The notes beneath the pieces are model-generated. The model was not told the origin of the DNA and ran no database searches. It was given only the letters and a program-made list of their open reading frames with translations. 64,000 bases of DNA from Amycolatopsis jejuensis (GTDB lineage Bacteria; Actinomycetota; Actinomycetes; Mycobacteriales; Pseudonocardiaceae). A program made the translations under genes and the position numbers. Shown piece by piece: positions 58,803 through 64,000 of this stretch; position 1 is the first letter of the stretch, and each line of letters starts with the position of its first letter. The stretch spans positions 135,383 through 199,382 of the forward strand of contig NZ_JNYZ01000014.1 in NCBI RefSeq assembly GCF_000717335.1, written 5' to 3'.

Positions 58803-59866
58803 GGAGTGCTCGCTTCTGGCCACTCGTGTAGCCGGTTTTCCGGCAGGGTCCAGTCGGGGGTGAGCCCCTGGTTGTCGAAGACCGGGACCCGGCTGATGAT
58901 GCTGAAGGAGTCCGCCCCCGCGAACCGCTGGTCGAGGTAACTCTGGTTGCGGTCGCGGAAACGATAGTCGGTCAGCGCGCGGACGGCCCCGAGGGTGCCC
59001 CTGCCGTACATCCCGTTGCACACGGTCACGGTGCGCTTCCGGTTGAGCGGGCTGACGCCGTGGTAGAAGTGCGCGACGTCCTCGACGAGGGTGCCGTGCG
59101 ACAGCTTCGCGGTGAACAGCTCGGTGGTCCCGTCCGGGCGGGTCACCTCGAAACCGCTGTCCAGCTGGCTTTCGTCGCCCTTGCGGCCGACCTGGCGGAC
59201 CGGGGCGTCCACCCGGTCGAGGAGTGCGCGCGTCTGCGGGTTCCAGTCCACGCCGCCGAGTAGCACCAGATGTGCGGTGTACTCGTCCGGCGTCAGCGGG
59301 GTGTGCTGGTCGGTGGTCCGGAAGGTGACGCTGTTGGCCGGATTGCACGCGCGGATGTGACCGTACAGCTCGATCAGCGCGTCCGGGTCGGCGTAGGTGT
59401 AGAGGTCCACGTAATCCGGGCTGGCCGGATCGGTGTAGGCGATGCGGTACTTCTCGGGCAGCTGCGCGCAGACGATCACCACGTCCTGCCGCGGCGGGAA
59501 GTGCCACAGGCTGCCCGGCGCGAAGGCAGGCCGGGCCGGGGTCTCGTCGGGGTCGTCGCGCAGCCCGGTGAGCTCGGCGAGGAGTTCCTTGCGGCGCGTG
59601 AGCTCCTCGTCGGTGAGCTGTCCGGGGTCGAGCAGGCGGAGCTCGCGGCCCTGCACCGAACGGCGGGTCGCGAAGAACGTGGCGTACGCGTCGAGCCGCG
59701 AGGGCGGCGGCGTGACCGGCTTCGCGACGTTCTCCCACGACGACAGCAGCCCGGTGCTGAGCCCGAACGCCTGTGCGAGCTGCTTCTGGGTGATTTCCAC
59801 GCCCGGCCAGCTCTCCTTGCGCAGGGCACGGAGGCGGCCGGCAAGCGCGGGACGGGGCTGGGACAC
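58799..59866 (-). CDS. XRE-family regulator with large C-terminal domain of unknown function
   Basis: 355 residues. Residues ~15-75 are a helix-turn-helix (ITQKQLAQAFGLSTGLLSSW). The remaining ~230 residues form a domain I do not recognise by name, starting DVVIVCAQLPEKYRIAYTDP, with DALIELYGHIRACNPAN, LGGVDWNPQT and TVTVCNGMYGRG; the alternation of strands and helices suggests a Rossmann-like sensor or enzyme. It is coupled to the glycosyltransferase gene. CTTCAGTGAAG at 59878-59888 lies just before its start. Confidence 0.7.
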   Translation of the reverse strand: MSQPRPALAGRLRALRKESWPGVEITQKQLAQAFGLSTGLLSSWENVAKPVTPPPSRLDAYATFFATRRSVQGRELRLLDPGQLTDEELTRRKELLAELTGLRDDPDETPARPAFAPGSLWHFPPRQDVVIVCAQLPEKYRIAYTDPASPDYVDLYTYADPDALIELYGHIRACNPANSVTFRTTDQHTPLTPDEYTAHLVLLGGVDWNPQTRALLDRVDAPVRQVGRKGDESQLDSGFEVTRPDGTTELFTAKLSHGTLVEDVAHFYHGVSPLNRKRTVTVCNGMYGRGTLGAVRALTDYRFRDRNQSYLDQRFAGADSFSIISRVPVFDNQGLTPDWTLPENRLHEWPEASTP

Positions 59867-59877
59867 GACTTCAGACC

Positions 59878-60106
59878 CTTCAGTGAAGTTCAGTCAGGCG
59901 TGAATGGCGGGGATTCTACACCCGGGGTGCCGGGATTGCCCGACAGGCCGAGGGTTGTGTGTCGGATGCTGGTCAGTGTGGGTGGCGGTCGGCAGAACCG
60001 GGGCTGTTCCAGGGACATCGTGTGCGCGACGCCATTGTTCAGTCTCGGATCAGCCTCTATAGTGGCTTCTGTGAAAGTCTACTAGATTTCAGTAGCTTCC
60101 TGAAAC
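59878..60106. promoter_or_regulatory. Shared intergenic region with CTTC-N-TGAA candidate operators
   Basis: CTTCAGTGAAG (59878-59888) is a perfect dyad next to the XRE start. Similar words CTTCTGTGAAAG (about 60067-60078) and CTTCCTGAAAC (about 60096-60106) flank CTACT/AGTAG arms just before the cyclase-like gene. They are candidate sites for the XRE protein controlling both directions. Confidence 0.4.
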
Positions 60107-60119
60107 AAGGGGGCCGGAC

Positions 60120-60740
60120 ATGGACACTTCCGTAGTGGCCGCGCCAGTGCACCGAGCCATTCTGGTGGTCGACATCGAAGGGTCGACCACCCGCACGAAC
60201 CCGGCCCGCGCCGGGCTTCGCTCGGTCCTGTTCGACCTGCTCGACGAGGCGTTCCGGGCCGGCGGCATCACCGAGGAGTTCCGCGACGCCTTCGTCGACC
60301 GGGGGGACGGCGCCCTGTGCCTCGTCCGCCCGGTCGACGAAGCGCCGAAGACGGTTCTGCTCGCCCGCGTGGTGCCCGCGCTTGCCGAGCTGCTCGGGCG
60401 GCACAGCGACGAGAGACCCGAGCTCGCCTTCCGCCTTCGCGTGTCGATGCACGCCGGCGAAGTGCACTACGACGCACACGGCCCGTACGGCGAGGACATC
60501 GACATCGCCTGCCGCCTCCTCGACGCGACCGAGCTCAGACGCCGGCTGCGCAACTCGTCCGGCCCGCTCGCGCTGGTGGTGTCCAACGCGATCCATCGCT
60601 CGGTCGTCCGGCACGGGTACGCCGGGATCGACCGCAGCGCGTTCACCCACGCCTTCCACGTGCGCGTCGGCGGGCAGCGGACCCGGGGCTGGATCCGCAC
60701 CACCGACGCCATCCGGCCAGGGGCGGGACTCATCGCCTGA
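60120..60740 (+). CDS. Class III nucleotidyl cyclase-like protein
   Basis: 206 residues, a single cyclase-homology domain. The first metal Asp is in ILVVDIEGSTTR and the second in FVDRGDGALCLV. The transition-state position, normally Asn before the conserved Arg (V-N-x-A-A-R), reads IDIACR, so Asn is Asp while Arg remains. Activity and the nucleotide made are therefore uncertain. ATG at 60120 with AAGGGGG upstream. It directly precedes a Crp-family regulator, suggesting a local cyclic-nucleotide circuit. Confidence 0.7.
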   Translation: MDTSVVAAPVHRAILVVDIEGSTTRTNPARAGLRSVLFDLLDEAFRAGGITEEFRDAFVDRGDGALCLVRPVDEAPKTVLLARVVPALAELLGRHSDERPELAFRLRVSMHAGEVHYDAHGPYGEDIDIACRLLDATELRRRLRNSSGPLALVVSNAIHRSVVRHGYAGIDRSAFTHAFHVRVGGQRTRGWIRTTDAIRPGAGLIA

Positions 60741-60774
60741 AGCGACCGGCCGACGACGAGGAAGGCGGGCCGCC

Positions 60775-61437
60775 GTGGAGACGATCGGCTTCTGGCCGGC
60801 ACTGGGTGCCGGGGATCGCGCGAAGCTGGAGGAGCTGTCCGTGCGGCAGACCTACCGGCGCGGCGACGTGCTGTGCCGCGAAGGCGACCGCGCCGCGGTG
60901 GTACTCCTCCTGCTGACCGGCCACGTGCGGATCACCAACGTGACGTCCGACGGGCGCGAGGTCGTGATCGGCGTCCGCGGCGAGGGCGACGTGATCGGCG
61001 AGCTGGCCGTGATCGACGGCGGACGGCGGTCGGCGACCGTGGAAGCGTTGGACGACTTGGAAGTCCTTGCCGTTCCGGCCGCGCGGTTCGTTGCGCTGTG
61101 CCGCCGGGAAGCGGCGATTTCCTGGGCACTGCTGCAGGTTCTCGCCGACCGCCTGCGCGACGTCGGGAGGCAGTGGCTAGACCTCGGCGGCGGCACGATC
61201 ACCCGCCGGGTCGCCGCGCAGCTCATGCAGCTGGCCGTGCAGCACGGGGTACGCCGGGGCAGCGACATCGAGATCACCGTGCCGGGGACACAGGCCGAAC
61301 TTGCGATGACCGCAGCGATTTCGCGCGAATCGTGGGCGCGGGTGACCCGGGAGCTGCGCCGCCGCGGCGTGATCAGCACCGCGCGCGGGCAGGTGACCAT
61401 CCACCGGCTCGCGGACCTGCGCCACCTGGCCCGCTGA
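60775..61437 (+). CDS. Crp/Fnr-family transcriptional regulator
   Basis: 220 residues. Cyclic-nucleotide-binding beta-roll with GDVIGELAVIDGGRRSATVEAL (the phosphate-binding cassette), dimer helix, and a winged helix TQAELAMTAAISRESWARVTRELRRRGVI. No Fnr-type N-terminal cysteines, so it is Crp-like. GTG at 60775 with GGAAGG upstream. The cyclase-like gene before it may supply its ligand. Confidence 0.85.
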   Translation: METIGFWPALGAGDRAKLEELSVRQTYRRGDVLCREGDRAAVVLLLLTGHVRITNVTSDGREVVIGVRGEGDVIGELAVIDGGRRSATVEALDDLEVLAVPAARFVALCRREAAISWALLQVLADRLRDVGRQWLDLGGGTITRRVAAQLMQLAVQHGVRRGSDIEITVPGTQAELAMTAAISRESWARVTRELRRRGVISTARGQVTIHRLADLRHLAR

Positions 61438-61439
61438 AC

Positions 61440-61453
61440 GTGTCAGCTGACAC
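61440..61453. promoter_or_regulatory. 14-bp perfect palindrome after the Crp gene
   Basis: GTGTCAGCTGACAC lies two bases after the Crp stop and 55 nt before the small membrane-protein gene. Its TGTCA/TGACA half-sites recall Crp half-sites, but the spacing (2 nt) is shorter than the usual 6, so the binder is uncertain. Confidence 0.4.
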
Positions 61454-61508
61454 AGATTTCCCGGCCCCGCCGAGGTTTCCTGGAAGCACACCACCGAGGG
61501 AGGCAGTC

Positions 61509-61829
61509 ATGGAACCGTTTCTTCCCGCTCCGCAGCCGGTTCGCTGGCGTCGGGGGGTGTACGCCGCGGCTCTGGTCGTGCCGTTCACCGTGGCCCAGCT
61601 GTGGGCCCTGCTGGTGCTGCTGCGGCTCGCGCCGCTCGACGGCCTGGTGGGACAGGCGTTCCTGGTGACCCTTGCCGGTTCCGTGGTCGCGATGTGGGCT
61701 GGCTGGCGCTGGGCGTGGCAGCTCGGTTCGGAGCGCCGCCGCGAACGGGCCCGCGAGGCCTTGCGGCAGCGGGCGTACGAGAACATCCGCGAGTTCGGCC
61801 CCGGACCCCGGGTGCGGGTGCGGTCATGA
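61509..61829 (+). CDS. Small membrane protein, two helices
   Basis: 106 residues with two hydrophobic segments (GVYAAALVVPFTVAQLWALL and GQAFLVTLAGSVVAMWAGW) and a long basic helical tail (LGSERRRERAREALRQRA). No known family recognised. GGGAGG precedes the ATG. ATGA overlap with the next small gene. Confidence 0.68.
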   Translation: MEPFLPAPQPVRWRRGVYAAALVVPFTVAQLWALLVLLRLAPLDGLVGQAFLVTLAGSVVAMWAGWRWAWQLGSERRRERAREALRQRAYENIREFGPGPRVRVRS

Positions 61830-62056
61830 CCACCGTGCTGGCCGCCGCGCAGGACAGCGGCTCCGGCGTACCGGCCGGGGTGCTCGTGGTCGCGCTGATC
61901 GTGCTGGTCGCGGTGATCCGGATCCTGCGCCGGATCGCCGGGCTGATGGTCCGGCTCGCCGCGGCGGCCGCGGCGGCGGCCGGGATCGTGGTGGCGGTGT
62001 TCGGGATCGGCGGGCTGGCGACGCTGACCTTGGTGGCGATGTCGTCCGTGAGATGA
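61826..62056 (+). CDS. Small alanine-rich membrane protein
   Basis: 76 residues with two hydrophobic segments (GVLVVALIVLVAVIRIL and VRLAAAAAAAAGIVVAVFG). It is coupled to the preceding gene by ATGA and its stop overlaps an in-frame ATG (62053) of the gamma-glutamyltransferase frame, so the three may form one transcript. Function unknown. Confidence 0.6.
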   Translation: MTTVLAAAQDSGSGVPAGVLVVALIVLVAVIRILRRIAGLMVRLAAAAAAAAGIVVAVFGIGGLATLTLVAMSSVR

Positions 62057-62094
62057 GTGGACACCGGTCGCGGCCGCGCGGCAGACTCGCCCGC

Positions 62095-63885
62095 ATGCCC
62101 AAGATCGGAAAGAGAATTCTCGCGGTGCTGTCGGCGGCCGCACTGGTGTCCGTCACCGGGGCGGCCGCTGCCTCGGCCGACACCCCGAAATCCCCGGTGG
62201 CAATCGGCTATCTGGGTGCAGTGTCGAGCATCGACGCCGATGCCACCGCGATCGGTACCCAGGTATTGCGCGGGGGAGGCAACGCTGTCGACGCGGCGGT
62301 TGCCGTCGCTGCAGCTCTCGGCGTTACGGACCCGTTCTCGGCCGGGATCGGCGGGGGCGGGTTCTTCGTGTACTACGACGCCAAGACGCACCGGGTACAC
62401 ACTCTCGACGGCCGCGAGACCGCGCCGCAGACGGCGGATCAGAACCTGTTCGTGGAGAACGGGAAGCCGGTGCCGTTCGCCGATGCGGTCACCAGCGGGT
62501 TGAGCGTCGGTGTTCCGGGGACTCCGGCGACCTGGCGTGATGTGCTGCGCAAATGGGGTACGCGGTCGCTGGCGCAGTCCATTGCCCCGGCGGAGGCGCT
62601 GGCGCGCAAGGGGTTCGTGGTGGATCAGACCTTCCATGACCAGGTGGCGCGTAACGCCGGTCGGTTCGGGGCGTTCCCGGCCACCCGGTCGTTGTATCTG
62701 CCGGGTGGGCAGCCGCCGGTGCCGGGGACGGTGTTCCGGAATCCCGATCTGGCCGATACGTATGGGCAGCTGGCCGATCGTGGTACGGATGTGGTGTATC
62801 GGGGGGAAATTGGGGCAGACCTCGTCAAGACTGTGCAGCGGCCGCCGGTTGATCCGGCGGCTTCGCTGAACGTCCGGCCGGGGAAGCTGACCAGCGGGGA
62901 TCTTGCCGGGTACCAGACTGTCGAACGCGCGCCTACGCATACGAAGTATCGCGGGCTCGATGTGTATGGGATGCCTGCGCCGTCGTCCGGTGGGCTGACG
63001 GTGGGTGAGGCGTTGAACATTCTGGAGAATTTCGATCTTGCGCGGGCCGGTGAGGCTGATTATCTGCAGTATTTTCTGGAGGCTTCGCGGTATGCGTTTG
63101 CCGATCGGAACCGGTGGATCGGTGATCCGGCGGTGGTCGACGTGCCTGCCCGGGAGCTGTTGAGCCAGAGGTTTGCGGATAGCCGGGCGTGTCTGATCTC
63201 GAAGGACCATGCGGCGACCAGCCCGGTTGCGCCTGCGGATCCGAAGCATCCGAAACCGTGTGCGGCGGGGGACGTCGGCGCACCTACGCCGTATGAGGGG
63301 GAGAACACGACGCACCTCACGGTGGCCGACAAGTGGGGGAACATCGTGACGTACACGCTGACCATCGAGCAGGAGGGTGGTAGCGGGATTGTCGTTCCTG
63401 GGCGTGGGTTCTTGCTCAACAATGAGCTGACGGACTTTTCGTTCGTACCGGTTACCCCTGGGGTGCCGGATCCCAATCTGCCCGGTCCTGGTAAGCGGCC
63501 GCGTTCGTCGATGGCGCCCACTGTGGTGTTGCAGCATGGGAAACCGTTCTTCGCGACGGGGTCGCCGGGGGGTGCGTCGATCATCACTACGGTGCTGCAG
63601 GTGTTGCTGGGGCGGATTGATCGGGGGCTGTCGTTGGAGGACGCCATTGCGGCGCCTCGGGCTTCGCAGCGGAACGGGGCCAAGGCTGATGTGGAGCCGG
63701 CGTTCCTGACCCAGCCCTCTGCTGCCGACCTTCAGGGGCGGGGGCAGGTGTTTTCGGCTACCCCGGCGGAGATCGGGGCGGCGACCGGGGTGGAGCGGTT
63801 GCGGGATGGGCGGTGGCTGGCCGCGGCAGAGCCGGTCCGGCGGGGGCAGGGGGCTGCGGAGGTCGTGTTGCCGTATCCCCGGTGA
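62095..63885 (+). CDS. ggt: Secreted gamma-glutamyltransferase
   Basis: 596 residues. Signal peptide KRILAVLSAAALVSVTGAAA, N-terminal subunit with GGNAVDAAVAVAAALGV and GIGGGGFFVYYD, the autoprocessing Thr in GENTTHLTVADKWGN, then GSGIVVPGRGFLLNNEL and GSPGGASIITT. It cleaves gamma-glutamyl bonds of glutathione or other extracellular gamma-glutamyl compounds. The ATG at 62095 gives a standard signal peptide; an ATG at 62053, overlapping the previous stop, would add 14 residues. The 3' part uses more G/T-ending codons than neighbouring genes. Confidence 0.92.
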   Translation: MPKIGKRILAVLSAAALVSVTGAAAASADTPKSPVAIGYLGAVSSIDADATAIGTQVLRGGGNAVDAAVAVAAALGVTDPFSAGIGGGGFFVYYDAKTHRVHTLDGRETAPQTADQNLFVENGKPVPFADAVTSGLSVGVPGTPATWRDVLRKWGTRSLAQSIAPAEALARKGFVVDQTFHDQVARNAGRFGAFPATRSLYLPGGQPPVPGTVFRNPDLADTYGQLADRGTDVVYRGEIGADLVKTVQRPPVDPAASLNVRPGKLTSGDLAGYQTVERAPTHTKYRGLDVYGMPAPSSGGLTVGEALNILENFDLARAGEADYLQYFLEASRYAFADRNRWIGDPAVVDVPARELLSQRFADSRACLISKDHAATSPVAPADPKHPKPCAAGDVGAPTPYEGENTTHLTVADKWGNIVTYTLTIEQEGGSGIVVPGRGFLLNNELTDFSFVPVTPGVPDPNLPGPGKRPRSSMAPTVVLQHGKPFFATGSPGGASIITTVLQVLLGRIDRGLSLEDAIAAPRASQRNGAKADVEPAFLTQPSAADLQGRGQVFSATPAEIGAATGVERLRDGRWLAAAEPVRRGQGAAEVVLPYPR

Positions 63886-63911
63886 CGTTGGGGGCACCCT
63901 AAGAGTTCCTA

Positions 63912-63961
63912 ACAAGTTGATCACTTGTGGTGCGTGAAGGTTCATGATCGTTGATCATGAA
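63912..63961. promoter_or_regulatory. Two TGATC-centred dyads at the window end
   Basis: ACAAGT-TGATC-ACTTGT (63912-63928) and TTCATGATC-GTT-GATCATGAA (63941-63961) both contain GTTGATCA. They lie between ggt and a probable gene start near 63988 and look like an operator pair. Confidence 0.45.
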
Positions 63962-63987
63962 CGGGTGAGGAAAGGTGAACAGCCACC

Positions 63988-64000
63988 GTGGATCGTCTCC
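63988..64000 (+). CDS. Possible gene start, truncated by window end
   Basis: A GTG at 63988 follows GAGGAAAGGTGA (63967-63978), a strong ribosome-binding sequence about nine bases upstream. Only four codons are visible, so the product cannot be named. Confidence 0.3.

Noticed and set aside
61440..61453. Canonical Crp site for the adjacent Crp-family protein
   Set aside because: Half-sites are separated by 2 rather than 6 bases, so it was kept only as a palindrome of unknown binder.

Overview
The window is chromosomal DNA from a high-GC actinobacterium. Start codons are often GTG, most operon junctions overlap by 1-4 bases, and it carries BldD, DasR, the actinobacterial integration host factor and a helicase-motif-less PriA. 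From gene content and the style of its intergenic palindromes I infer Pseudonocardiaceae, most likely Amycolatopsis or a close relative. No rRNA, tRNA, CRISPR array or insertion sequence was seen.

The backbone follows two gene orders I recall from Mycobacterium tuberculosis. Positions 1.0-36.3 kb run Rv2578c-like radical SAM, aspS, rarA, alaS-ruvX-mltG-aroE, prepilin peptidase, aroC-aroK-aroB-aroQ, an Rv2536-like membrane protein, pepQ, efp, nusB. Positions 37.1-54.6 kb run bldD, then pyrR-pyrB-pyrC-(PH-like)-carA-carB-pyrF, mihF, gmk, rpoZ, coaBC, metK, priA. Lineage-specific genes sit between these blocks. At 19.8-26.3 kb there is a serine hydrolase, a GlcNAc-type PTS under DasR with two dre-like operators, a Rieske protein and an AraC regulator. 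From 54.6 kb to the end lie an amidohydrolase/TetR pair, an acetyltransferase, an XRE/glycosyltransferase pair facing a nucleotidyl-cyclase-like/Crp pair, and a gamma-glutamyltransferase.

Regulation readable in the DNA: two LexA-type SOS boxes in front of the radical SAM gene; two dre-like sites between the divergent PTS arms; a BldD-like box between bldD and pyrR; a PyrR-binding loop and a hairpin enclosing the pyrR ribosome-binding site; and a 41-bp nested palindrome between the amidohydrolase and its TetR regulator.

Main points of interest. (1) A two-gene cassette, an AAA ATPase plus a TOPRIM-like DUF4276 protein, lies inside the pyrimidine operon between carA and carB, with overlapping junctions throughout; it resembles small ATPase/nuclease conflict modules. 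(2) A 292-residue intein with degenerate LAGLIDADG motifs interrupts the radical SAM cysteine motif immediately before its third cluster cysteine. (3) A 57-bp hairpin occurs twice in opposite orientation, with an unchanged loop and three compensated stem pairs. (4) Four long intergenic tracts hold decaying imperfect repeats of about 55-70 nt (23 nt in one). (5) An XRE/glycosyltransferase pair diverges from a cyclase-like/Crp pair and shares candidate operators with it.
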